Of a stretch of 64,000 nucleotides of DNA, positions 34,300-42,625 are shown piece after piece. Position numbers and translations under genes: made by a program. The first letter of the stretch is position 1; every line of letters begins with the position of its first letter. The notes under the pieces were generated by a model, which worked only from the letters and a program-made list of their open reading frames with translations, searched no databases and was not told the origin of the DNA. Source of the DNA: Arcobacter sp. F155. GTDB taxonomy: Bacteria > Campylobacterota > Campylobacteria > Campylobacterales > Arcobacteraceae. The stretch lies in the NCBI RefSeq assembly GCF_004116455.1, contig NZ_PDJU01000001.1:186001-250000 (forward strand). The letters are read 5' to 3'.

Positions 34300-36814
34300 T
34301 TTATTGAACTTGCCTATCTATGATGTTTTAGATGACATCAAACAAACGCTAAATCAAAACTCAACACTTATACTAGAAGCACCACCAGGAGCTGGAAAAA
34401 GTACAGTTGTGCCAATCTCACTTTTAAAAGAGTCTTGGCTTGAAGATAGAATGATAATTATGTTAGAACCAAGACGAGTAGCTGCAAGAATGGTAGCCCA
34501 ACAAATGGCAAGACTACTAGGGGAAGAAGTAGGGCAAACTGTTGGTTATCAAGTTAGGATGGATAGTTGTAAATCAAAGCAAACAAAACTTCTAGTTGTA
34601 ACAGAAGCAATACTTGTGCGAAAACTACAAAGTGACCAAGCTTTAGAAGATGTAGGTTTAATTATCTTTGATGAGTTCCATGAAAGAAGTATTCATACTG
34701 ATTTATCCCTTGCTTTATCTCTGCAAGTACAGGAGCTACTAAGAGAGGATTTAAAACTTCTTATTATGTCTGCAACTTTAAACTCACAAGAACTAACAAA
34801 ACTATTAGGTGATGATGTTCCCACTGTAAGCTCAAAGGGTAAAAGCTATGAAGTAGAAGAGGCGTTTTTAGATGCAAATATCAAACAGCCTGATTTTAAA
34901 ACTATAAATACCGTTTTATTAAATACTATACAAAAAGCAGTAAATGAAGATGATGGTGATATTTTAGTTTTTCTATCAGGAGCTAAAGAGATAAATAGTT
35001 TAGAAAAGCTTCTAAATGAAAAACTAAAAGATAGAGAAATAGAAGTCTTACCTTTGTATTCAAGTTTGAGTAAAGAGAAACAAGATAAGGCTATACTGAA
35101 GTCAAAATCAAATAAAAGAAAAATCATCCTTTCAACAAATATTGCTCAAACCTCTTTAACAATAGAGGGTGTAAAAGTAGTAATAGATACAGGTTTAGAA
35201 AAGCAATCTTTTTATAACTACTCAAATGCAATGAATCATTTAGAACAGGTTTTTATCTCACAAAACTCAGCTACTCAAAGAGCAGGTAGAGCAGGAAGAC
35301 TAAGTAATGGAAAGTGCTATAAGTTATGGCATAAGGGTAAGATACTGCAAGAGTCAAGTAAACCTGAGATATTAAGGACAGATTTGAGTTCCTTTTTACT
35401 TGAGGTTTCTCTTTGGGGTGAAGATATAAGTGAACTTAAACTATTAGATACTCCTTCACAAGAAGTTTTAGAAAGTACAAGAATAGTTTTACAAGAATTA
35501 AAAATGCTTGATGAGAAAAATGAGATAACAACTATAGGTAAAAAAGCATTAGCTTTAGGAGTTCATCCTAGGTTTGCATATATGATTTTAAGAGCAAATG
35601 AAATAGGCTTTGCCTATGAGGCTTGCCTTTTAGCTTCACTTTTAGTTGAAAAAGATATCTTTAAAAGCAGTTTCCAAGATACAAATATATATTCAAGGTT
35701 TGTACACTTACATGAAAATGATATAGATAGCTCATTTATAAATAAACATAGAGCAAAAAACATTTTAGCAGGGGCAAAGTTTCTATTTAGCAAGTTAAAA
35801 GCAGTACATAGTATAGAAAAGCCAAATAAAAGAATAGATGAAGAGATTGTAGCTCTTTTAACTCTTTTTGCTTATCCTGATAGACTTGCAAAGCAAAGAG
35901 GCAAAAATGATAATAGATACAAACTATCTAATGGTAAGGGTGCAATTTTAAATAGTGAAGATACACTATTTAATGAAAGCTTTTTAGTAGTACCAAGTCT
36001 AAATGCAAAGAGCAAAGATTCATATATAAGTCTTGCATCAAGAATATCATTAGATACTATTTTAAAAGAGTTTAAAGCTGATATAAATATCAAAAAGAGT
36101 ATCACCTATAACAAGGACAATAAAAAGTTTGATATAAAAGAGCAATACTTTTTTTATGAGTTAGAACTTTTTTCAAAACCTATAAATGATGAAAATCAAG
36201 ACTTTTCAAGCTTGCTTTGTTCTCTTTTGAAAAAAGAGGGATTAGAGCTTTTAACTTGGAATAAGAAAGCAGAAGCCTTAAGACAAAGAATAAACTTTAT
36301 AAATGAAAATAGTGATTTAGAGTTTCCAAGTTTCAAAGAAGAGGATTTAAAAGAAAATATTTTTACCTGGTTAGAGCCATATTTACACGATATCAAAACA
36401 GTAAAAGAATTAGAGTCTTTAGATACATACTCTATACTACTTGGATACATTCCTTGGGATAAACAACAATTTTTAGATACTCTTGCCCCAACTCATATAA
36501 AAGTGCCTAGTGGTTCAAATATCAAAATAGACTATAGTGATAGTGACACACCTGTTTTAGCAGTAAAGATACAAGAGATGTTTGGTATGCATGAAACTCC
36601 AAAGATACTTAACAATAAAATAGCTTTGCAAGTTCATCTTTTAAGTCCTGCATTAAGACCTATTCAAATAACTTATGATTTGAAAAGCTTTTGGGAAAAT
36701 TCATATGCTGAGGTTAAAAAAGAGTTGTTTTCAAAATATAAAAAACATTATTGGCCTGATAATCCTTTTGAAGCTATTGCTACAAATAAAACTAAAAAGA
36801 ATATGAAGGGATAA
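34289..36814 (+). CDS. hrpB: ATP-dependent helicase HrpB
   Basis: An 841-residue DEAH-box helicase. Motif I APPGAGKST (31-39), motif II as DEFH, motif III SAT, motif V TNIAQTSLTIEGV, motif VI TQRAGRAGR, then the helicase-associated HA2 region and the HrpB-specific C-terminal domain ending in TYDLKSFWENSYAEVKKEL and HYWPDNP. Length and domain order are normal for HrpB. The cellular role is not firmly known in most bacteria. Starts within the end of the HTH gene. Confidence 0.92.
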   Translation: MVSDLLNLPIYDVLDDIKQTLNQNSTLILEAPPGAGKSTVVPISLLKESWLEDRMIIMLEPRRVAARMVAQQMARLLGEEVGQTVGYQVRMDSCKSKQTKLLVVTEAILVRKLQSDQALEDVGLIIFDEFHERSIHTDLSLALSLQVQELLREDLKLLIMSATLNSQELTKLLGDDVPTVSSKGKSYEVEEAFLDANIKQPDFKTINTVLLNTIQKAVNEDDGDILVFLSGAKEINSLEKLLNEKLKDREIEVLPLYSSLSKEKQDKAILKSKSNKRKIILSTNIAQTSLTIEGVKVVIDTGLEKQSFYNYSNAMNHLEQVFISQNSATQRAGRAGRLSNGKCYKLWHKGKILQESSKPEILRTDLSSFLLEVSLWGEDISELKLLDTPSQEVLESTRIVLQELKMLDEKNEITTIGKKALALGVHPRFAYMILRANEIGFAYEACLLASLLVEKDIFKSSFQDTNIYSRFVHLHENDIDSSFINKHRAKNILAGAKFLFSKLKAVHSIEKPNKRIDEEIVALLTLFAYPDRLAKQRGKNDNRYKLSNGKGAILNSEDTLFNESFLVVPSLNAKSKDSYISLASRISLDTILKEFKADINIKKSITYNKDNKKFDIKEQYFFYELELFSKPINDENQDFSSLLCSLLKKEGLELLTWNKKAEALRQRINFINENSDLEFPSFKEEDLKENIFTWLEPYLHDIKTVKELESLDTYSILLGYIPWDKQQFLDTLAPTHIKVPSGSNIKIDYSDSDTPVLAVKIQEMFGMHETPKILNNKIALQVHLLSPALRPIQITYDLKSFWENSYAEVKKELFSKYKKHYWPDNPFEAIATNKTKKNMKG

Positions 36815-36856
36815 GATATCTTAGAATTTTTACAAACAATTATTAATTCACTAAAT

Positions 36857-37438
36857 ATGATGACTACCTATGAAGCTATAGCTATGCTTTTAGCAATAGC
36901 TTATATACTACTTGCTGTAAGACAAAGCCTTTGGTGTTGGCCTGCTGCATTTTTCTCAACACTTATTTATACAATACTATTTTTTGATGTCTCTTTACTT
37001 ATGGACTCAGCTTTAAATGCATACTATCTTATCATGGCAGTTTATGGTTGGTTCTCTTGGAAATATGGTGGAAAACTACAAGAGCAAGAGCTTGAAGTAT
37101 CAAGTTACGGTTTAATAAAAAATATAAAAATCATATTTGTATTAACTTTGATATCTTTAGCTTTTGGTTATGTAATGGCAAACTACACAAGTGCAGATTT
37201 TGCATATATTGACTCTTTTACAACTGTATTTGCTGTATTTACAACATATATGCTTGCAAAAAAGATATTAGAAAACTGGATTTATTGGATTGTTATTGAT
37301 GTAGTTTCTATTTATATCTATATTCAAAAAGGACTTAATCTTACAGCTGTTTTATTTGTGATTTACACAGTTTTAGCCTTTGTAGCTTTTAAAAAGTGGA
37401 AAGAAGAGTATGACAAAAAAGCAACTACAACAGCATAA
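36857..37438 (+). CDS. pnuC: PnuC-family vitamin transporter
   Basis: A 193-residue inner-membrane protein with about seven hydrophobic segments. The conserved SLWCWPAAFFSTLIY (about 24-38), YGWFSWKYGG and ENWIYWIVIDVVSIYIY define the PnuC family, facilitators that move nicotinamide riboside, or thiamine or riboflavin in the PnuT and PnuX branches, and rely on intracellular phosphorylation to trap the vitamin. The last 29 bases overlap the next gene, which encodes a small-molecule kinase. This points to a transport-and-trap pair. The symbol is by family, and the substrate is open. Confidence 0.88.
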   Translation: MMTTYEAIAMLLAIAYILLAVRQSLWCWPAAFFSTLIYTILFFDVSLLMDSALNAYYLIMAVYGWFSWKYGGKLQEQELEVSSYGLIKNIKIIFVLTLISLAFGYVMANYTSADFAYIDSFTTVFAVFTTYMLAKKILENWIYWIVIDVVSIYIYIQKGLNLTAVLFVIYTVLAFVAFKKWKEEYDKKATTTA

Positions 37439-38192
37439 TATCTTTGAAAATGAAAAGCTTTTAAGTCTTAAACTACTTAAAAATCAGGGCTTTTGTAATA
37501 CAAACTATCTACTAAAAACTTCAAAGAAGAAATACTTAGTAAGAGTTTTTAAAAATGATTCTACAGTAAATATAAGTAGAGAGTTTGAGTTTAAAGTTCA
37601 AAAAAAAGCTTTTAATAAAGGTATAGCAGGAAAGCCACTATTTTTAGATAGAAATAAAACTTTTATGGTGTGCGAGTATTTAAAAGGAGAACATAAATAT
37701 AATCTATCAAAAAAAGAACTAAAGAACTTAGTTAAAACAATAAAAAAGTTACATAGTATAAAGGTACATACAAAAGAGCTTGATTTAAAAGAAGAGTTAA
37801 AAAAATATAATCATCTAAGCAGTAAAAAAGCTAAAAAGAGTATATTAGCCTTAAATAAAGAGATAAAAAATTTAACAGCTTATAAAAAACAGCTAGTTTG
37901 CTCTCACCATGATTTAAATCCAAAAAACATACTTTTTAATAAAAACAGAATCAAATTTATTGATTGGGAATATACATCAATTAGTGATTGTTTTTTTGAT
38001 TTAGCAACTATCTGTTGTGAATTTGATTTAACTAAAAAAGAAGAAAGAATTTTACTCAAAACTTATTTTAGAAAAATAGTAAAAAAAGATATAAAAAAAC
38101 TTGATTGTTACAAGAATATCTATAATCAAATATGTAAATTGTGGTTTATAAGCTTAGAATATAATCAAGGAATTAAATGTCAGAAAAATTGA
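37410..38192 (+). CDS. Choline/thiamine-kinase-like phosphotransferase (APH fold)
   Basis: A 260-residue soluble kinase of the aminoglycoside phosphotransferase fold. The catalytic loop is SHHDLNPKN (165-173, Asp168) and the metal aspartate is in IDWEY (184-188), with CEYLKGE (88-94) as the hinge. Nucleotide-loop residues are less clear. Relatives include choline kinase LicA and thiamine kinase ThiK. Overlap with pnuC favours phosphorylation of an imported vitamin. Overlap with an EamA carrier (16 bases) recalls LicA-LicB choline uptake. The two readings cannot be separated here. Confidence 0.8.
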   Translation: MTKKQLQQHNIFENEKLLSLKLLKNQGFCNTNYLLKTSKKKYLVRVFKNDSTVNISREFEFKVQKKAFNKGIAGKPLFLDRNKTFMVCEYLKGEHKYNLSKKELKNLVKTIKKLHSIKVHTKELDLKEELKKYNHLSSKKAKKSILALNKEIKNLTAYKKQLVCSHHDLNPKNILFNKNRIKFIDWEYTSISDCFFDLATICCEFDLTKKEERILLKTYFRKIVKKDIKKLDCYKNIYNQICKLWFISLEYNQGIKCQKN

Positions 38193-39037
38193 AATCTATA
38201 GATAGAGGTGTATTGTTTATGCTTTTAAGTTCTCTTTTTGGAGCACTTAATGGAGCAATAGCAAAAATATTATCTGATTCTATGGATCCTGTAGAGGTGG
38301 TTTTTTATAGAAACTTACTAGGAGGTTTGATTGTTTTATATAGTTTACAGAAAATAAAAGTCTCTTTTAATCCTTCAAAAATTCACCTACTTTTCTTAAG
38401 AGGACTGTTTGGTGGAACTGCAATGGTTCTTTTCTTTTATACTATTTCTACAATTCCACTTGGAGAGGCAGTTGTTTTAAATAAGACATCGCCATTTTTT
38501 GTAACTATTCTTGCATACTATCTTATGAAAGAAAAAGTTAATTTACCTACATTCTTTGCTCTTATTATAGGTTTTGTAGGAGTTATATTTATTATGAAAC
38601 CCTTTGGTATAGAGATATCAATAGACCATATTTTTGGTGTTTTAAGTGGATTTTTCTCAGCTGCTGCATATGCAACTATTAAGAAAATCAAAGATATTTA
38701 TGATGCTAGAGTAATCATGCTTTCTTTTATGGGTGTTGGAATGCTTATTCCTTTAGGATTGTTTTTATTTACTCCCTATGTACAGTTTCAAATACATACA
38801 GACCCTTTTATTTGGTCATTAATTGGTTTTATGGCAATTATATCTACAGGCTCACAATGGTTTTTAACAAAGGCATATAGTTTAAGCAAGGCTAGTATTA
38901 TTGGGGTTGTTAGTTACACAAATATTCCATTTGCATTAGGATTTGGGGTTATGTTAGGAGATAAATTTCCTGATATTTATACGTTTGTTGGTATTGTTTT
39001 GATTGTAGTTGGGGGAATTTTAGTTAGTAAAAAGTAG
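38177..39037 (+). CDS. EamA/DMT-family transporter
   Basis: A 286-residue inner-membrane protein with ten hydrophobic segments in two EamA repeats (about 10-140 and 150-285), typical features being FYRNLLGGL and the GEAVVLNKTSPFF segment of the first repeat. DMT carriers move metabolites such as amino acids, SAM, nucleosides or choline. It overlaps the kinase gene by 16 bases and has a good ribosome site (AAGGA). It ends the pnuC-kinase-EamA operon, which a strong terminator closes. Confidence 0.85.
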   Translation: MSEKLKSIDRGVLFMLLSSLFGALNGAIAKILSDSMDPVEVVFYRNLLGGLIVLYSLQKIKVSFNPSKIHLLFLRGLFGGTAMVLFFYTISTIPLGEAVVLNKTSPFFVTILAYYLMKEKVNLPTFFALIIGFVGVIFIMKPFGIEISIDHIFGVLSGFFSAAAYATIKKIKDIYDARVIMLSFMGVGMLIPLGLFLFTPYVQFQIHTDPFIWSLIGFMAIISTGSQWFLTKAYSLSKASIIGVVSYTNIPFALGFGVMLGDKFPDIYTFVGIVLIVVGGILVSKK

Positions 39038-39041
39038 ATTT

Positions 39042-39067
39042 TATAAAGTAGCAAAAGCTACTTTATA
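39042..39067. terminator. Bidirectional intrinsic terminator
   Basis: An 11-bp perfect stem (TATAAAGTAGC with GCTACTTTATA) and an AAAA loop lie between the EamA gene and the converging cold shock gene, which share it. Confidence 0.85.
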
Positions 39068-39075
39068 GTTTGGTA

Positions 39076-39294
39076 TTATAAAACAGTAACGTTTTCTGCT
39101 TGAAGACCTTTATCAGATTCACCAATTTCAAATGAAACTTCTTGACCTTCTTCTAAAGAAACTCTTCCATATCCTGGGTTGTTGATTTGTCTAAAGTGAA
39201 CAAATACGTCTTTTCCACCATCTTTTTGTTCGATAAAACCGAAACCTTTTTCACTGTTGAACCATTTTACTGTTCCGTTTACTAATGTTGCCAT
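39076..39294 (-). CDS. Cold shock protein (CspA family)
   Basis: A 72-residue single cold-shock domain with both RNA-binding motifs, KGFGFI (RNP1) and VFVHF (RNP2), and the standard start GTVKWFN. It binds single-stranded RNA/DNA and acts as an RNA chaperone. It is a single-gene unit with a ribosome site AAAGGA and a leader of about 130 bases, as usual for cold-shock genes. The acidic isoelectric character and conserved aromatics are normal. Confidence 0.95.
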   Translation of the reverse strand: MATLVNGTVKWFNSEKGFGFIEQKDGGKDVFVHFRQINNPGYGRVSLEEGQEVSFEIGESDKGLQAENVTVL

Positions 39295-39437
39295 TGTAAT
39301 TCCTTTTTGTTTAAATCATTTCTAAAAGCATAATATGAGGTTCTCTATAGGTTGGATGTACTGTATAACGAAGGCTATCAATATAACGCAGACTAAAGAT
39401 GTAACTCGAACCATCTTTTTTAATTGCGTGCATTATA
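39295..39437 (-). promoter_or_regulatory. Promoter and long leader of the cold shock gene
   Basis: On the minus strand a TATAAT (39437-39432) would start RNA near 39425, giving a leader of about 130 bases before the ATG. It includes a GATG...CATC hairpin close to its start and A/U-rich single-stranded stretches. Long structured leaders that switch with temperature are known for cspA in E. coli. The same behaviour here is inferred. Confidence 0.5.
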
Positions 39438-39519
39438 CTGTACTTTTCTGGTATTTAATCTTAAAGTAAAATTTATTTTTCAATATAATGATGATAAAAT
39501 CTAAATTAAAAAGAAAAAC

Positions 39520-40086
39520 ATGTTTAAAACTGACGATTATTGGGAAGAAGAGTTTACTGAATATAAATCAAAAGAGATGTATAAAATCTATTTTGATAAT
39601 TGTACATTTATAAAATGCGACTTCTCTAAAGCACTTATTCACTCTTGTAAGTTTACTGAATGTACTTTTATAAATTGTGATTTATCTTTAATTACTTTAA
39701 AGTCTTCAACTTTCAATGATGTAAAGTTTGAAAATTCAAAACTTATAGGTGTCTCATGGAGTTCTTGCCAAGAACCTTTTGATATTAGTTTTGACTCTTG
39801 TAATATTTCACAAAACTCTTTTCATCTTTTAGACTTAAGAAAAATAGTATTTAAAAACTCTCTTATTAAAGATAGTGGTTTTGAGGAATGTAACCTAGAA
39901 GGTGCCATTTTTGATAACTGTGACTTGGAGCTTTCTTCATTTATAAGTAATAGTTTAATAAAAGCAAACTTTGAGACATCAAGAAACTATTTTATAGATC
40001 CTAAATCAAATGATTTAAAAGATGCAAGTTTCTCTTTACCTGAAGCACTTAGCTTTTTATCTTTACTTCCAATCAAAATTAAATAA
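39520..40086 (+). CDS. Pentapeptide-repeat protein
   Basis: A 188-residue protein made largely of pentapeptide repeats (A(D/N)LXX type) that form a right-handed quadrilateral helix: CTFIKCDFSKALIHS, CTFINCDLSLI, SLIKDSGFEECNLEG and others from about 28 to 165. This architecture includes Qnr/McbG-like gyrase-protecting DNA mimics, and also many proteins with no known role. Cys is frequent in the core positions. It stands between divergent promoters. No resistance function is claimed. Confidence 0.85.
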   Translation: MFKTDDYWEEEFTEYKSKEMYKIYFDNCTFIKCDFSKALIHSCKFTECTFINCDLSLITLKSSTFNDVKFENSKLIGVSWSSCQEPFDISFDSCNISQNSFHLLDLRKIVFKNSLIKDSGFEECNLEGAIFDNCDLELSSFISNSLIKANFETSRNYFIDPKSNDLKDASFSLPEALSFLSLLPIKIK

Positions 40087-40127
40087 ATTTAGATAAAATA
40101 ATCTAAATAAAAATAAAGGCTAAAGTT

Positions 40128-40583
40128 ATGAAAAAAGTTATTGAAATATCTGAAAATAAAAACTATAGTGCTGTTGATTTAGGTGATTTAAATAAACTTA
40201 TGGAGTACTCTTTAATTCATCCTATAAATAAACAAGAAATAGAAGGAAAAGTATTTTTAAAAGATTCTACAAAATCAAGTGGTACTGAGATATCTTTTAA
40301 CTCTTTGCCTGCAAATACAGCTCAGCCGTATTTTCATATTCATAATAAAAATGAAGAGACATATATTATTTTAAAAGGACATGGCTTTTTTCAAGTAGAT
40401 GATGACTGTTTTGAAATAAAAGAGGGGAGTACAATTAGAGTTGCGCCTAAAGGTGTAAGAGGTATAAAAAACTCTTCTGATGATATTATGATTTATTTAG
40501 TAGTTCAATCAAAAGAAAACTCTTTAGAAGAACATACTACAGCTGATGGAACAAGAGTTCCTTACGAAGCAAAGTGGCAATAA
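40128..40583 (+). CDS. Cupin-domain protein
   Basis: A 151-residue protein with one cupin barrel at about 45-130. Metal-site motif 1 is PYFHIHNKNEETYIILKGHGFF with two His and a Glu, and motif 2 is less clear (RVAPKGVRGIKN lacks the usual His). It begins with a ribosome site AAAGG and follows the pentapeptide gene by 41 bases. It may bind a small molecule or metal. No enzymatic role can be stated. Confidence 0.82.
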   Translation: MKKVIEISENKNYSAVDLGDLNKLMEYSLIHPINKQEIEGKVFLKDSTKSSGTEISFNSLPANTAQPYFHIHNKNEETYIILKGHGFFQVDDDCFEIKEGSTIRVAPKGVRGIKNSSDDIMIYLVVQSKENSLEEHTTADGTRVPYEAKWQ

Positions 40584-40609
40584 GTAAAAATTATTTTCTA
40601 GTTTAGTAC

Positions 40610-41614
40610 TTAATATTTTATACAGTCATTTGAACTTTTTTCAAGCTCTTTTTTGTATTGCTTAGGTGTTTGATTAAACCATTTTTTAAAACTTCTAAAA
40701 AAAGAGTTTGTTTCTTTATAGCATAAGTAAATAGAGATAGTAGTTGTATCAAGTCCCTTTTTTAAGTAATACAAGCAAAGTTTCTTTCTAATATCTTCAA
40801 CTATATGAGAGTAACTTATTTTTTCTTTTTTTAATCTCTTTTGTAAAACTCTTGGGTGTAAATCAAGTTTTTTAGAAATAGTCTCTAAAGATATATCAAG
40901 TTCCATGATAGAAGAGAAAACAAGAGCAGATATTTTTGTTTTATAGCTTTCTTTGTTTAGATTTAAATTTAGTAGCTGTTCTAGCTCATTTTTGTAGTAT
41001 TCAAATTCATTTTTATTTGCTGAAATTAGATTGATATTTTCAATATCTTTATCAAAATATATTGCATTTTCATCTTGTGAAAAGTTGACTTTTATATTTG
41101 AGATATACTTTGTATCAAATAGCTTATCTTGCATTAGATTTATATATTTGGGAACTATCTCTTTAGAACTTAATTTATTAAGTAAGTGTAAAAAAGCAAA
41201 TAGATGAATAAATATTTTGTTGTGTTCAATATTTAAAAGACCTTCTTCTTTTGAGTTTGTATAAATACTTAACTTATAGTATTCATTAGTTTCTAAAAGT
41301 GTAGGTTTAATACTATTTCCTATTAGACAATAGTACGTGCTAAGAAGTTTTAAACTATGAGCTATAGAGGATGAATTTAATACTAAGTATCCTAAAATTC
41401 CTAAATCTTTTGGTTTTGCCTGTTTTGATAGTTCTATCAAGATTTCATAGCTTTTATATTCTTGAATACAAAAATTTAATAAATCATTAACTTCTTTGAT
41501 ATCTATTTTATTAATATTATTTTCTTTTAAATATTTTTCTTTATCAAAAATGTATTTTGATTCTAAAAGATTAGAGATTAGGTTAAAAAGTATTAAAGGA
41601 AAGTTTGCATTCAA
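40610..41614 (-). CDS. AraC-family regulator with ArgR/OruR-type N-terminal domain
   Basis: A 334-residue transcription factor. The first about 215 residues form the ligand domain seen in OruR/ArgR-like AraC regulators (PKDLGILGYLVLNSSS near 67 is its signature). The last 100 residues hold two HTH units, ending with CYKETNSFFRSFKKWFNQTPKQYKKEL. It diverges from the HemJ-like gene across about 80 bases, so that gene is a candidate target. The effector is unknown. Confidence 0.87.
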   Translation of the reverse strand: MNANFPLILFNLISNLLESKYIFDKEKYLKENNINKIDIKEVNDLLNFCIQEYKSYEILIELSKQAKPKDLGILGYLVLNSSSIAHSLKLLSTYYCLIGNSIKPTLLETNEYYKLSIYTNSKEEGLLNIEHNKIFIHLFAFLHLLNKLSSKEIVPKYINLMQDKLFDTKYISNIKVNFSQDENAIYFDKDIENINLISANKNEFEYYKNELEQLLNLNLNKESYKTKISALVFSSIMELDISLETISKKLDLHPRVLQKRLKKEKISYSHIVEDIRKKLCLYYLKKGLDTTTISIYLCYKETNSFFRSFKKWFNQTPKQYKKELEKSSNDCIKY

Positions 41615-41696
41615 AAAGTGCCTTTGTTCGTGAAAAGATATAAACTATATTTAGTTTTGATTGTACAATAAAAAAATTAAACAAAAAGGATTTAAA

Positions 41697-42125
41697 ATGC
41701 ACTATTATGAGTTTATAAAGGCATTTCATTTAATCAGTATTATTATTTGGTTTTCAAGTAGTATTTATCTACTAAAAACTCTTTTTTTTCATAAAAATTT
41801 ACTTGAGATAAAAGAGTTGCAAATAATAAAAAAGCTAAAGCAAAAAGAGATTTTTATTTATAGATATGTTTCCTCTTTGTCTTTTGTTTTTGCCGTGATT
41901 TTTGGGATTGTATTAATTATACAGAATAGTGCTTTATTGCAAAGTGGATATTGGATATATACAAAGTTCTTTTTTATCTCTTTACTTGCCATAGCCCATC
42001 ATTATATTCGTGTTTTCATGGATGAGCTATTTTCTACTAAGTTAAAATATTTTGAGTATTTGATTCTTTTTATTGTGTTAGTTTTATCAATAGTGCTTTT
42101 TCTAACTATTACTAAACTTTTTTAA
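41697..42125 (+). CDS. HemJ-like membrane protein
   Basis: A protein of 142 residues from the ATG at 41697, chosen because AAAAGGA sits seven bases before it. A TTG 36 bases upstream would add twelve unlikely residues. Four membrane segments are visible. FIKAFHLISIIIWFSSSIYLLKTLFFH and the later YWIYTKFFFISLLAIAHHY carry the conserved His pattern of HemJ protoporphyrinogen oxidases. Key residues beyond the His positions are relaxed compared with true HemJ, so a paralogue or a CopD-like heme protein is possible. It converges with the next gene with a 14-base overlap. Confidence 0.65.
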   Translation: MHYYEFIKAFHLISIIIWFSSSIYLLKTLFFHKNLLEIKELQIIKKLKQKEIFIYRYVSSLSFVFAVIFGIVLIIQNSALLQSGYWIYTKFFFISLLAIAHHYIRVFMDELFSTKLKYFEYLILFIVLVLSIVLFLTITKLF

Positions 42126-42504
42126 AAATCATTTTATAGTTTTTATAGAAGTTTATATTTTCCATTAAAAGTAGAGCAATTACACCCATAACCCAATATA
42201 AAAACCATAATGAAATCATACCTTCAAAACTTCCTTCACTAAAGTAGTCAACTACTTGAAAGATAAGGAAAAACATAACAATAGATTTAAAAGATAAGTT
42301 TGAGTTTTTATTAAAGTCTATTAACTCATAATCTTTTAATTTAATTTTGAAAAATATGAAAGCAAGTGATAATGGGATTAATCCTAAGATAAAAAGATAT
42401 TCACCTTTTATTATTTCTAATGTTTTTTCTTGTCCAAATACAAAAAAGTATGTGCTAAGGATTCCTATTAAGGCTAGTGGAAATAGTATTTTTGGGTTAT
42501 TCAA
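42112..42504 (-). CDS. Hypothetical membrane protein
   Basis: A 130-residue protein with four predicted membrane segments (about 7-24, 35-52, 73-88, 95-115), basic at the C-terminus (YKNYKMIFKKV). It has no recognised motif. It overlaps the end of the converging HemJ-like gene by 14 bases and stands alone on its strand. No function is proposed. Confidence 0.65.
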   Translation of the reverse strand: MNNPKILFPLALIGILSTYFFVFGQEKTLEIIKGEYLFILGLIPLSLAFIFFKIKLKDYELIDFNKNSNLSFKSIVMFFLIFQVVDYFSEGSFEGMISLWFLYWVMGVIALLLMENINFYKNYKMIFKKV

Positions 42505-42594
42505 TTTTTTGTCCTAATTTTTATTTGGAATTCTATCAAAATAGGAATTAAAGACAAAGTTTTATTAAACCTATTTTAATTAGGATTGATATTA

Positions 42595-42620
42595 AAAGCT
42601 AAGCTTGATAGCTTAGCTTT
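42595..42620. terminator. Intrinsic terminator of the autotransporter gene
   Basis: Perfect 10-bp stem AAAGCTAAGC with GCTTAGCTTT and a 6-base loop, next to the stop of the autotransporter gene on the minus strand. A short T-run follows on both sides. Confidence 0.8.
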
Positions 42621-42625
42621 TTAGG

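Noticed and set aside
36815-36856. Thiamine riboswitch before pnuC
   Set aside because: The gap is only 42 bases, too short for the aptamer, and the conserved CUGAGA-type core is absent.
39380-39425. GGTTCGAGTTACATC in the cold shock leader as a tRNA T-arm
   Set aside because: No acceptor stem, D-arm or anticodon arm can be built around it.
41661-41696. TTG start adding twelve residues to the HemJ-like protein
   Set aside because: The later ATG at 41697 has AAAAGGA at the right distance and starts the conserved part.
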